A DNA stretch of 52,489 bases from NCBI GenBank assembly GCA_022768695.1, contig JALEPO010000052.1, positions 1 to 52,489 of the forward strand, written 5' to 3'. The notes under the pieces were generated by a model, which was given only the letters and a program-made list of their open reading frames with translations, was not told the DNA's origin and did not search any database. The DNA comes from Clostridia bacterium. Its GTDB lineage: Bacteria; Bacillota; Clostridia; UBA1381. Both the position numbers and the translations under genes were made by a program. This document shows, piece by piece, positions 1-7,744 of the stretch (the first letter of the stretch is position 1; each line of letters opens with the position of its first letter).

Positions 1-1076
1 GCTGTAAACTGTGAATCCTTATGCTTGTCAATAATATCCCACATAACCCATGCGGCAGGCTGCATACCGTTCATATCAAGGATAATTCTCTGCGCAAGAC
101 CGAAGCCGTCCCAACCGCCGTCTACTTCACTCATCCACAAATCCTTGTTTGCAGCTATAGCTGTCGCTTTAAGTCCGGCGCGGTTTGAACCGCTGTATGT
201 ATGAGTATCTATTCTGCCGAGAGCTGTTTTGGCCTCGTCAGTAAGCTGAGCATAGTTGGTTACTGATTTGTTTATATCGGTTTCATCCATACCGGCAACA
301 AGTACATCCGTAAGACCTGCCGCGTCAAGCGCTTTTCTCGTTGCGATTATAGTATTCGACTGCGTTGTACCGGGTGAGAAGTGACAACCCTCCTGCTTAG
401 GACTCATTGCTCCCCAATAAGTAGTATCCGGCTCATTCATCGGCGAATAACTCTCAAAAGTTATGCCAAATTCCTCTTTAAAATGCTTTGTTGCTTCCGC
501 AATAAACTTACCAAAGTTATCATACTGATCTGACTTCAGATTGTCATCTCCGGCATTTGTCGCGCCTGATGAACAACCTGAATTTGTCATAAAATAGGGG
601 GGTGAATTTGAAAATCCCTCAAAGTATAAATCAGGATTTGCTTTAAGCGCCGCCTTTGCAATATTACGTTGATTTTCGTCGACCGTCCAGTCGTAAACAA
701 TATTTCCTCCCTCGTCAAAGCCGGTCGCATATCCGGGCACCTTAGAGTCCGAACGCGTAACATGGTTATGTGCCGGATCGTCACCGCCACCAAGGTTATA
801 TCGTGCAACATCTAATCCAAGACCTTCCTCCGAAAAGAATGCGTCTGCCGCCTGCTGTGTAAGCTTTTCACTGTAACCAAGTCTGTTTGCCCACCAGCAA
901 AGCGATGTTCCCCACCCTTGAAATTCACCGTTATTAAAGGGTGAAGCATCCGAAGGGTCAAGTCTTACAAGAGTCCCCGACGCTGCCGAAGCAGAAATAT
1001 ACGGCATAACACCGGATACCGGTATCACAGCCGCCGCGACAGCCGCCGCAAAAATTCGTTTCAAAGCATCTTTCAT
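1..1076 (-). CDS. Secreted glycoside hydrolase family 30 enzyme (beta-1,6-galactanase-like), C-terminus beyond window
   Basis: The reading frame starts at the ATG at 1076 behind AAGGA and stays open to base 1, giving the first 358 residues. Residues 1-31 form a signal peptide (KR, an Ala-rich hydrophobic core, then SASA), so the enzyme is exported. The mature part reads as a GH30 TIM barrel: FQGWGTSLCWWAN near 53, RYNLGGGD near 92, SPMNEPD with the probable acid/base Glu215, and LWMSEVDGG with the probable nucleophile Glu317. The GTSLCWWA start resembles the endo-beta-1,6-galactanase branch of GH30 more than the xylanase branch, which is inference. It lies 120 bp downstream of the GH127 gene on the same strand and has its own promoter, so a joint role on arabinogalactan is likely. 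Any C-terminal binding or anchoring modules cannot be seen. Confidence 0.85.
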   Translation of the reverse strand, partial: MKDALKRIFAAAVAAAVIPVSGVMPYISASAASGTLVRLDPSDASPFNNGEFQGWGTSLCWWANRLGYSEKLTQQAADAFFSEEGLGLDVARYNLGGGDDPAHNHVTRSDSKVPGYATGFDEGGNIVYDWTVDENQRNIAKAALKANPDLYFEGFSNSPPYFMTNSGCSSGATNAGDDNLKSDQYDNFGKFIAEATKHFKEEFGITFESYSPMNEPDTTYWGAMSPKQEGCHFSPGTTQSNTIIATRKALDAAGLTDVLVAGMDETDINKSVTNYAQLTDEAKTALGRIDTHTYSGSNRAGLKATAIAANKDLWMSEVDGGWDGFGLAQRIILDMNGMQPAAWVMWDIIDKHKDSQFT

Positions 1077-1123
1077 ACTAATCCGTCCTTTACAGTGTAA
1101 TATATTTACAGTTTATAAATATT

Positions 1124-1152
1124 ATTATATCATCAAACAGAAAGTAAAGCAA
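1124..1152 (-). promoter_or_regulatory. Sigma-A-type promoter of the GH30 gene
   Basis: On the minus strand a -35 box TTGCTT (1147-1152) and a perfect -10 box TATAAT (1124-1129) are 17 bp apart, about 50 bp upstream of the GH30 start. An imperfect inverted repeat with arms TGTAA and TTACA (1096-1110) sits between the -10 box and the ribosome binding site and could bind a regulator. Confidence 0.6.
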
Positions 1153-1196
1153 TCCCCAAATTAAACTGTCTTATTCAGCATTCAGATACATAATTG

Positions 1197-3710
1197 TCAC
1201 TTTTTTTCCACCTTTTCTGTCATTGTTCTTACCTCGAACACACCTCCTGCCGCTTTAGCCGCACCGGTCGGCTTGAACTTTACCCTCACCTTATTGTTTA
1301 TAAGCTTCTGAGGAATTTCGTAATATGTATAAATTAAATTTCCGGCAGAATTGCTATTAAGTGTCTGTGTTCCGATTACAGTATCGTCAACAAGAATTTC
1401 AAATTCTCGTGTATAGCTCACACCGTCAGCAGTAAAAGATCCGTCACTTCCCCAGTAAAGAGCCATAATATAATTCTTTTCCTTTGTATTGTCAACAGCC
1501 ATCTCATAACTGAAATATCCGTCTGCACCTCTCGCATCTCTCCAGCCCTTTTGTGCCGTGTCAAAATAACCCGAATACGAATTATTCTTCTGCATTGCAT
1601 GGTCCACCTCCGGCTGCTGCTCGTTAGGTCTTACTGTATCTATAGTAGCAGCATCTAAAGCGATTGTGAATTCATCCTTTTCAATCTCCTCATCCGCACC
1701 GTAAAGCATCCAGTAAAGAGAATAACGCTGATGATGCAAATCAAAATACGGAATAAGCGTAATTTTATTTTCTCCCGATGTCATCTCAAATTGCAGCTTT
1801 GATAAATCTGTCGGATTTATAAAGCTTTCCGGCGACTTGTCGTCAACTACGATATCCGGCACAGCTATTGATGTCTGCTTATCAAGCGAAGTATGGTCGC
1901 TGACAATATCGCTTGCAGGGAAGTCCTCTGTTCCCAGAGCGCCGGCGAGAACTACAGGTCCATACATGAATGCAACCTTATTGCCGTCATCACGCGCAGT
2001 ATAGGTATGAAGTCCCATTGGCAGTGTTACAGTTATTGTATCGCCCGTATTCCATTTTCTTTCTATTGTATAATAGCCCGGTTCCTCAGAAAGTATTGCT
2101 TCTTCACTGTTTATCTTAATTGTTGCCGCACTGTCAATCCATGACGGTATTCTGATTTTTACCGCCGCGTCCGCACTGCCCTCTTCTATTTTTATGACTG
2201 TTGTTTCCTCATACGGATAGTTTGTTGTCTGCGAAATTTTAAGTCCTTTTTCGTTCCAGTCAACTGTTGATGATATAAATTGATTTACATAAAAATCATT
2301 CTTATCCTTATAATATATATTTCTTGTATATCTTCCCGGATTTTCCATACCGCTTCCCACACAGCACCAAAATGAATCTTCTTTGGTTGAATATACCTTA
2401 AAATGCCCCTGTTTTGTTGCCATAAAGTACGTTTTCATGCCACTGTCAGGATCCTGTGAGGCTAATATATGATTAAAGAGTGCTTTTTCATAATAGTCCA
2501 TATACTCAGCCTTATGCTCCCATGCATAAAGATGCTCCGTCAGCTTCATCATATTATATGTATTGCAGGTTTCACAGGTCTGCGTACCAAGAACCTCTTC
2601 TGCCATTGTTCCGAAATGTTCATAATTTGAATTTCCGCCAATACAATATGAACGATGATTTACAACAGTATCATAGAAAAATTCTGCTGCAGTCCGATAA
2701 TCAGTTTTTTCCTCATTTTCTTCATAAATCGCAGCCGCGCCGATAACCTTCGGTATCTGAGTGTTTGCGTGCTTTCCCTGAAGCTCATCCTTTCCCTCTG
2801 AAAGCGGATTGAGAATCGCAGGCTGAGAAAAACGTACTGCTAAATCAAGATATTTCTTTTCGCCTGTTATATTGTAAAGCTCTGCCATAACCTCATTCAT
2901 TCCGCCGTATTCACAATTAAGCATCAGATTGAATTTTTCATCAGTCATATCTTTAGTTACATCTATTGCCCAATCAGCAAAACCGCAGACAACCGTTAAT
3001 GCTTTTTCATTGCCGGCAAGCTCATATGCGTCAATGAGTCCCTGATAAATTTTATGCAGTGAATACCACGGTACCCAATAACCGTTTAGATCAAATGCGC
3101 TTACATTCAGCGTTCCCGATAAAGCATTTTCAAAGCCTGTTTTTTCAAAACCGCCGATATATCCTCCGCCGTTAAGCTTCTGATATTCCTCAAGCTTATC
3201 CACAGCATAGTCAAGCTTATTCTTTACCGCTTCTTCACCTGTTACAGCGTACATATCCGCAGCCGCACTCATCCAATGTCCAAGCGAATGACCTGATATG
3301 CCCTTTCCCTTATAGCCTCTGTAGTTATATGCCTCCCAGCCTCCGTAATACTTTGATTGGTCGGTTATTGCGCCGGCTGAATATGCCACAGGTGCAAGAA
3401 GTCTGTCAACATCAAGCGACATAACAAAATTTTTGCCAAGCTCCTGAGAGGTTTTGAATATTCCATCCGTAAGCTGCACTTCATCTGTTTCAAATGACGA
3501 GCCGTATGTATCGCCGAAGCTTTTTTTCGTATTATCAGCTAACGGCTTCATATTTTTATCCCATAAATATGATTTTACCATAATATCATCTCCTTTAGGC
3601 ATTAATACCGACACCGAATAGCTGTCTGTCACAAGATTATCTATCGGTTCGGCGCCGACAGAGGCAAGTCGTCCGTTTGCGTATGCCGCAACATACAGCG
3701 CAGCCTTCAT
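1197..3710 (-). CDS. GH127 beta-L-arabinofuranosidase with N-terminal beta module and GH127-type C-terminal domain
   Basis: Residues about 75-640 form a GH127 (DUF1680) catalytic region: LTDGIFKTSQE, then YYGGWEAYNYRG, then the zinc site. By comparison with Bifidobacterium HypBA1 the ligands are Glu364, Glu380 and Cys382 (in CETCNT) and the Cys449-Cys450 pair (FWCCVGSG); all are intact, and the spacing of 16 between the two Glu matches the family. Residues about 690-837 match the C-terminal domain common in this family (WRDARGADGYFSYEM). Residues 2-57 look like a small module of secreted clostridial proteins (ending VKSYLWDKNMKPL), yet there is no signal peptide and no ribosome binding site before the ATG at 3710. 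An internal ATG at 3581 (residue 44) has a good GGAG site 8 bp upstream and may be the real start. The family removes terminal beta-L-arabinofuranose from arabinan or arabinogalactan-protein glycans. Confidence 0.85.
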   Translation of the reverse strand: MKAALYVAAYANGRLASVGAEPIDNLVTDSYSVSVLMPKGDDIMVKSYLWDKNMKPLADNTKKSFGDTYGSSFETDEVQLTDGIFKTSQELGKNFVMSLDVDRLLAPVAYSAGAITDQSKYYGGWEAYNYRGYKGKGISGHSLGHWMSAAADMYAVTGEEAVKNKLDYAVDKLEEYQKLNGGGYIGGFEKTGFENALSGTLNVSAFDLNGYWVPWYSLHKIYQGLIDAYELAGNEKALTVVCGFADWAIDVTKDMTDEKFNLMLNCEYGGMNEVMAELYNITGEKKYLDLAVRFSQPAILNPLSEGKDELQGKHANTQIPKVIGAAAIYEENEEKTDYRTAAEFFYDTVVNHRSYCIGGNSNYEHFGTMAEEVLGTQTCETCNTYNMMKLTEHLYAWEHKAEYMDYYEKALFNHILASQDPDSGMKTYFMATKQGHFKVYSTKEDSFWCCVGSGMENPGRYTRNIYYKDKNDFYVNQFISSTVDWNEKGLKISQTTNYPYEETTVIKIEEGSADAAVKIRIPSWIDSAATIKINSEEAILSEEPGYYTIERKWNTGDTITVTLPMGLHTYTARDDGNKVAFMYGPVVLAGALGTEDFPASDIVSDHTSLDKQTSIAVPDIVVDDKSPESFINPTDLSKLQFEMTSGENKITLIPYFDLHHQRYSLYWMLYGADEEIEKDEFTIALDAATIDTVRPNEQQPEVDHAMQKNNSYSGYFDTAQKGWRDARGADGYFSYEMAVDNTKEKNYIMALYWGSDGSFTADGVSYTREFEILVDDTVIGTQTLNSNSAGNLIYTYYEIPQKLINNKVRVKFKPTGAAKAAGGVFEVRTMTEKVEKK

Positions 3711-3845
3711 ACCGCTACCGGTATTATTTATATTGTTTTATATGAATATTATAATTCATCATTGACCTTTTTTCAATAGATTGTGTAATAATATTATATA
3801 GATAATGTTCACTATGAAGATCCACATTACATAGTTGTTATTCTT

Positions 3846-4052
3846 TTAGTTATAAATTACCTTAGGTCTTTCAATTCTCCCCTTGCTGCCGATAATAGAG
3901 CCAATCAAAAATTCCTTTGTAAACTGCTTTTCCTCAGTTACGTCGTCAAATGCCTTAAATACAATCCCCCTTAATATGTCCGTTTTTTTAAGTCTGTCGA
4001 GCTGTAGTAATGCCCATTTTTCAAGGTCTTAGCCATATGTGCGACGTCTTTT
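3846..4052 (-). pseudogene. Frameshifted C-terminal fragment of an unidentified protein
   Basis: Read on the minus strand, KKDVAHMAK followed after a one-base slip by DLEKWALLQLDRL, then about 48 further codons to a TAA at 3846-3848, gives a continuous protein-like sequence (FKAFDDVTEEKQFTKEF, then LIGSIIGSKGRIERPKVIYN). The two parts are in different frames around base 4030, which fits a one-base deletion in a once intact gene. No start codon, ribosome binding site or upstream domain remains. I do not recognise the family; a leftover of a mobile-element gene is possible but only a guess. Confidence 0.45.
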
Positions 4053-4085
4053 TTATACTAATCATTACAATAATTAAAAAAAACG

Positions 4086-4114
4086 GTATATTTAAGAAAA
4101 TTCAGGTAAGAATA
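4086..4114 (+). promoter_or_regulatory. Sigma-F-like (forespore) promoter upstream of the SpoIIQ-like gene
   Basis: GTATA at 4086-4090 and GGTAAGAATA at 4105-4114 match the Bacillus sigma-F consensus boxes (GYWTA and GGNRANANTW) at every defined position. The 14-bp spacer is one or two bases shorter than usual. In Bacillus subtilis spoIIQ is transcribed by sigma-F, so the site supports the gene call and vice versa. Confidence 0.5.
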
Positions 4115-4146
4115 CTAAATACTACAACAAGAAAGGATTTGAAAAT

Positions 4147-4989
4147 ATGAATAATAATCAAAACCCAAAAAAAGATTTAAGAAAGCTGCCGGGCTTTTAC
4201 ATAGCACTATGCTGCTGTGTATTGGTGATTGGTCTTGCAGGATATTTTACAGAAAGATATGAAAAAGGCAAAACAGATATAAGTCAGCAGCTGAACGAAA
4301 ATGACTCCGCTTTTTCCGGAAGCATTAATTCACGCACCGATTCCGCTATAGACCACAATACTGTTCCCGCAAGCGAAACAATAACTCACGAAGAATATGA
4401 TGCTGAAATCCAAACCGCACAATCATTAGCTGAAAATCAAACAGACATCGCAGAAAATACAGAAAGCAATTTTTCTTCCCAGTCTGAAACTCAGCCGGTT
4501 TCTAAAATTACAGAAGATATCGAAGCGCCTGCCGAATACGCGGTCAATAATCCTGATACAGAAGAAACCGCAGTAATCGTATCGGCAGATTCAAATGACT
4601 TTGAATATCCCGTAAGCGGAGAAATCCTCGAAAATTTTTCAGATACACTAATCTTTAATACCGCAATGTCAGACTGGCGCACACATGACGGAATAGATAT
4701 TGCCGCCGACGTCGGATGCAGCGTGCACACCGCGGCTGACGGTACTGTAAAAGAAATTTTCAGCACTGCGTCAGGAGAAGGTATTTTAATAGAACATTCG
4801 GACGGATTTTCTACACGATATATGGGAATGAGCAGCATAGAAAATATCAATGAGGGCGATACAGTTTCCGCGGGAGATGTTGTCGGAATTATAGGAGAAA
4901 GCAAGGGAGAATCTGTAACAGAGCCACATTTGCACTTTGAAATATATAAGGACGGTACGGCAGTTAATCCCACCGAATATTTAAAATAA
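4147..4989 (+). CDS. spoIIQ: Membrane-anchored M23 (LytM) metallopeptidase, probable stage II sporulation protein SpoIIQ
   Basis: The 280-residue protein has a basic N-terminus, one membrane segment (residues about 15-34, LPGFYIALCCCVLVIGLAGYF), an acidic Ser/Thr/Glu-rich linker to about 150 and a C-terminal LytM domain. The zinc ligands are intact: His180 and Asp184 (HDGID) and the HLH pair His261/His263 (PHLHFE). Clostridial SpoIIQ proteins keep a complete zinc site whereas the Bacillus one is degenerate, so intact ligands do not argue against SpoIIQ. In the family it sits in the forespore membrane facing the engulfing mother cell, where it pairs with SpoIIIAH. The sigma-F-like promoter 33 bp upstream of the start favours this over a vegetative peptidase. 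An ordinary wall endopeptidase remains possible. Confidence 0.7.
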   Translation: MNNNQNPKKDLRKLPGFYIALCCCVLVIGLAGYFTERYEKGKTDISQQLNENDSAFSGSINSRTDSAIDHNTVPASETITHEEYDAEIQTAQSLAENQTDIAENTESNFSSQSETQPVSKITEDIEAPAEYAVNNPDTEETAVIVSADSNDFEYPVSGEILENFSDTLIFNTAMSDWRTHDGIDIAADVGCSVHTAADGTVKEIFSTASGEGILIEHSDGFSTRYMGMSSIENINEGDTVSAGDVVGIIGESKGESVTEPHLHFEIYKDGTAVNPTEYLK

Positions 4990-5010
4990 ACATTACAAGC
5001 TATAATATTA

Positions 5011-5046
5011 AATTAAGATGTCATGTATGGCATCTTAATTTTTTTG
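5011..5046 (+). terminator. Rho-independent terminator of the SpoIIQ-like gene
   Basis: A perfect 10-bp stem, AATTAAGATG (5011-5020) with CATCTTAATT (5031-5040), is followed by a run of T. It lies 22 bp after the stop codon. Confidence 0.8.
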
Positions 5047-5645
5047 AGAACTTTTTGCATTTTGTGCAAATTTAATTTTAGTTTACATAAAACCTTTAGT
5101 GATATTATATCACAATCCATATACCGGTTAAGGCTAAGGTGTATGAGATTTTATCAGTCTTGACAGAAGTACGGATTTTGCACCACTGAGGTGATAACCG
5201 CATCTATTTCAAATGTCTTTTTCGCACAAAGGCTTATATGCCGCCCTTGGCTTATCGTAATGCAGCGACTTGTCAAATATCATAAAATGGAATACGCAAA
5301 AGGGGGTGTTGCGTTAAGCAACACCCCCTTTTGGGGCTGAATGAATTTAGATGCAGAATGCACGAAACGAAGTAAAATGCGGGTTTTTCCGCATTTTGCC
5401 TTGCCCGAAGACGTACGAGGGTACGTCGAGCGGTGAGTTTCATGTATAGTTAAAAGGCATATAAATACAAGAAATCCGCAAAAAATGCGGATTTCAACGT
5501 TAGTTTATTATGAGAATATTTACAGGCATAGATTTCATGCCATTTAATGCCTTTGAACGTTCTGCGCTAAAGGCAACAGCTCCATTACTTTGTCCGTTAT
5601 GTTAATCAGAAATGGCTTATTAAAATTTTAAATCCTGTCCTAACA
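5047..5645. other. Long non-coding region with several perfect hairpins
   Basis: About 600 bp between the converging SpoIIQ-like and superoxide reductase genes. A short palindrome, GTGATA-TTA-TATCAC, is at 5099-5113. Four hairpins follow between 5298 and 5495. No open frame of convincing composition was seen. The stretch 5121-5290 looks like degraded coding DNA but I could not identify it. Confidence 0.5.
5298..5495. repeat. Cluster of four inverted repeats, possible non-autonomous repeat element
   Basis: Hairpin 1: perfect 15-bp arms 5298-5312 and 5318-5332 (AAAAGGGGGTGTTGC) with a 5-base loop and A/T runs on both flanks. Hairpin 2: AAAATGCGG 5374-5382 with CCGCATTTT 5389-5397. Hairpin 3: GACGTAC 5410-5416 with GTACGTC 5421-5427. 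Hairpin 4: GAAATCCGCA 5471-5480 with TGCGGATTTC 5486-5495. GAAAC near 5364 and GTTTC near 5437 could close an outer stem round hairpins 2 and 3. Hairpins 1 and 4 could also act as terminators for the flanking genes. Copy number elsewhere in the genome is unknown. Confidence 0.5.
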
Positions 5646-6032
5646 TTATGCTGACACCTTCCACAAACCATGCAAATTACAATATGCATATACCAAAACG
5701 GGCTCCTCCTCCGCCACATGAAAAATAGCAATGGGATCGTCACCCTTTTTCAGGTTAATTCTCTGCACCGCATATTTACTCTTTACCTCTACCCAGAGAA
5801 TATTATGCTCACTGCTCATAGGATGAAGTACCCTGCCCACACAGACAGTAAGCATATCACCCTCGCGCTTTACTACCGGCAGATGCTTTTCCTCAAGCGA
5901 GATAAGCTGATTTGGCTTAAGCAATTCCATTTGAACGCCGCAGCACATTAATTCATCGCAGCATTGCGGATTTAAACATTCAACCAATGTGTCGCATGTC
6001 ACACATTTAAGAAATTTAGGTTCATTAAGCAC
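5646..6032 (-). CDS. dfx: Desulfoferrodoxin / superoxide reductase
   Basis: A start at GTG 6032 gives 128 residues, close to the usual 125 for class I desulfoferrodoxin, and overlaps the end of rubrerythrin by 8 bp, so translation is probably coupled. The N-terminal desulforedoxin-type iron centre has Cys10, Cys13, Cys30 and Cys31. The superoxide reductase centre is complete: His50 (EEKH), His70 (HPM), His76 (EH), Cys118 and His121 (YCNLHGLW). The enzyme reduces superoxide to peroxide in the cytoplasm of anaerobes without releasing oxygen, and rubrerythrin next door can remove the peroxide. Three extra cysteines (19, 24, 25) lie between the iron ligands and are unusual. A longer frame to 6125 exists but would run about 100 bp into rubrerythrin, so I reject that start. 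Confidence 0.9.
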   Translation of the reverse strand: MLNEPKFLKCVTCDTLVECLNPQCCDELMCCGVQMELLKPNQLISLEEKHLPVVKREGDMLTVCVGRVLHPMSSEHNILWVEVKSKYAVQRINLKKGDDPIAIFHVAEEEPVLVYAYCNLHGLWKVSA

Positions 6033-6627
6033 CAAACTTCCCCCCAAACGGTACAAGCTCAAGGCGTATAAAATATCCCTGATCATGTCTGCAAACAGGA
6101 CAAATTTTAGGTGCAGATTTTCCATATGAAATATGACCGCAATTTAGACACATCCAACCAGTTTCAACATTGGATACAAACAGCGTGTCATTTTCCATCA
6201 TCTTCAGGAAACAATTAAAGCGTTCGCTGTGAATTTTCTCTATATCGGCAATTTCTCTGAATGTATTTGCAATCTGCAAAAAGCCTTCTTGTTCGGCAAT
6301 CTCCCCGAATGACTTATACACCTCGTCATATTCCTTTTTTTCATTCTCGCGAGCATTCCTCAAAGCTCTTCTTATATCCGAAAACTCCTCAACCGGATAC
6401 CCTCCGTCAACAATGACCTCGCTGCCGGCAAGCTCCTTCAGATAATCAAAAAAGACCTTAGCATGAGCTTTCTCCTGGTTTGCAGTAAATTCAAAAACTG
6501 CCTCTATAACATATAAGTTTTTTGATTTTGCCGCGTTTGCTGCAAAGGTATAACGATTTCTTGCCTGACTTTCGCCCGCAAACGCCCTCATAAGATTTTT
6601 ACGTGTTTCACTTGTTTTAAAATCCAT
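6025..6627 (-). CDS. rbr: Rubrerythrin
   Basis: A 200-residue protein with an N-terminal ferritin-like di-iron four-helix domain and a C-terminal rubredoxin-like domain. Di-iron ligand motifs are FAGESQARNRY (Glu19), ANQEKAHAK (Glu52, His55) and the later EIADIEKIHSERF. The rubredoxin knuckles are CLNC and CPVC near residues 160-175. It reduces hydrogen peroxide with electrons from rubredoxin or NAD(P)H-linked partners and protects anaerobes during air exposure. The ribosome binding site AAGGAGG lies 8 bp before the ATG. It is the first gene of the rbr-dfx pair; together they make the usual two-step superoxide-to-water pathway. Confidence 0.95.
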   Translation of the reverse strand: MDFKTSETRKNLMRAFAGESQARNRYTFAANAAKSKNLYVIEAVFEFTANQEKAHAKVFFDYLKELAGSEVIVDGGYPVEEFSDIRRALRNARENEKKEYDEVYKSFGEIAEQEGFLQIANTFREIADIEKIHSERFNCFLKMMENDTLFVSNVETGWMCLNCGHISYGKSAPKICPVCRHDQGYFIRLELVPFGGKFGA

Positions 6628-6710
6628 TATTTTTCCTCCTTAATTCTATATATATATATTTTTTCAATAAAATGTAAAAATATACTAAGGAAAAAAAATT
6701 AATGCTTTTA

Positions 6711-6959
6711 TCATAAAAATTCAGAAATAAAAATAAAACCCAATGCAGCCAGCAAAAGCTTATCATCGCAGCCGTCTATCAACAGCACCAGCACCACCGC
6801 AAGTAAAATTATATCATCTGTCTGTATATTATCCATTAATCCGGACTCTTTTTCTTCTTTTTTTGTTTGAACATTCATTTTTTTTACCGGCTCGGCTATT
6901 TCTTCCTGTTCATATTTCATGGGTGTAGGCATATTATTGACGCTGTAACTGCGATACAT
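6711..6959 (-). CDS. Small predicted membrane protein of unknown function
   Basis: An 82-residue protein with a good AAGGAG site before the ATG. The N-terminal half is polar and starts MYRSYSVNNMPTPMKYEQEE. The C-terminal half holds two short hydrophobic stretches (IILLAVVLVLLIDG and LLLAALGFIFISEF) separated by CDDK, giving a hairpin membrane anchor. Proteins with this acidic-break double hydrophobic tail are frequent in sporulating Clostridia, but no function is assigned here. It is the last of three small co-directional genes (6711-7509) with short gaps, likely one operon. Confidence 0.7.
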   Translation of the reverse strand: MYRSYSVNNMPTPMKYEQEEIAEPVKKMNVQTKKEEKESGLMDNIQTDDIILLAVVLVLLIDGCDDKLLLAALGFIFISEFL

Positions 6960-6977
6960 ATTTCCACTCTCCTTGTA

Positions 6978-7268
6978 TTACATTTTAAATAGCTTAGAAA
7001 GCTTTGTCAGATTTAAAAGTTTCACCGCAGAATCAATTGATTTTTTCCTGTCATCTCTCATATACGGTTTTAATGAAAGTAATAGATTTGAACGGGGATC
7101 ACTATTGCTCCTGCTTAGTCTATCCACAATATCACGCATCTCCAAAAGATAATCAGCACTGTTATCATTCGCTTCATCTCCCGAAGAAAACGAGCTCATT
7201 ACATTCCTAATTTTATCCTCTGCGTCATCGCCGAGAATATTTTTCAGAGTATCCATTGCGTCCGACAT
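6978..7268 (-). CDS. Small conserved-looking protein of unknown function
   Basis: A 96-residue soluble protein without membrane segments. The N-terminal half is acidic (LGDDAEDKIRNVM, SSGDEANDNSAD). The C-terminal half reads SNLLLSLKPYMRDDRKKSIDSAVKLLNL, a basic amphipathic helical pattern seen in short clostridial hypotheticals. The start has the ribosome binding site GGCGGTGA. It lies 13 bp after the upstream small gene and 18 bp before the membrane protein gene, so the three are probably co-transcribed. Not recognised. Confidence 0.7.
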   Translation of the reverse strand: MSDAMDTLKNILGDDAEDKIRNVMSSFSSGDEANDNSADYLLEMRDIVDRLSRSNSDPRSNLLLSLKPYMRDDRKKSIDSAVKLLNLTKLSKLFKM

Positions 7269-7281
7269 TTATTTCACCGCC

Positions 7282-7509
7282 TTATAATTTATTAATAATA
7301 TTTCTTAAATCTCTATCCGACATATTTGAAATTGTTTTCTTTATTTCATTTGTATCCATTCTTGAAAATTCACGCATCAATTTTTCTTTATCGGCTTTTG
7401 TAAGCTGATTTTTTAATCTGTTTCCCTGTGCTGAATTTAAAAATGAATTTATTTCTCTAAGCTGTTTTTGGTCAAAGCTTTTAAGAATATCCTGCATTTT
7501 TTTATTCAT
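7282..7509 (-). CDS. Small helical protein of unknown function
   Basis: I take the ATG at 7509, behind GGCGGTGG, giving 75 residues; a longer frame reaches 7557 but has no ribosome binding site. The protein is highly charged and predicted helical: MQDILKSFDQKQLREINSFLNS, with KEKLMREFSRMD and MSDRDLRNIINKL near the end. No membrane segment or known motif. It begins the three-gene small operon. The same type of ribosome binding site is used by the following gene. Confidence 0.65.
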   Translation of the reverse strand: MNKKMQDILKSFDQKQLREINSFLNSAQGNRLKNQLTKADKEKLMREFSRMDTNEIKKTISNMSDRDLRNIINKL

Positions 7510-7701
7510 AATTAATTCCACCGCCTTTCTGTCCGCAAGCAACAGCAGAAAATTCACGCTTTATCTGCGGACGCATAAAGTGCTAAACTATAGCCTGATA
7601 CTATGTGCCTGCTCCAAATCAAACAACGCAGCTTATCATTTCGTATCTCCTTAATACATTTTATTAATATGTTACTACTTTTTACTATATTCTGCAAATA
7701 T

Positions 7702-7733
7702 AAAAAAAGAGTATGTCCATTCGACATACTCTT
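7702..7733 (-). terminator. Terminator of the envelope operon
   Basis: A perfect 11-bp stem AAGAGTATGTC (7707-7717) with GACATACTCTT (7723-7733), loop CATTC, followed on the minus strand by a run of seven T. It lies 11 bp after the last DUF4330 gene and ends the leftward operon. Confidence 0.85.
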
Positions 7734-7744
7734 AAAAAGTTATT

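Larger units (their letters stand above)
3711..4146. other. Intergenic region between GH127 and the SpoIIQ-like gene
   Basis: This 436-bp stretch separates two genes read away from each other. It holds a decayed ORF fragment (3846-4052, minus strand) and, near its right end, a sporulation-type promoter for the gene at 4147 (4086-4114). No convincing sigma-A promoter for GH127 was found upstream of 3710. Confidence 0.5.

Noticed and set aside
4491-4973. Long frame antisense to the SpoIIQ-like gene
   Set aside because: A shadow of a gene with clear domains and motifs on the other strand; no ribosome binding site.
7558-7701. Possible gene between the small operon and the envelope operon
   Set aside because: Only short frames without ribosome binding sites; the stretch fits a promoter region for the small operon.
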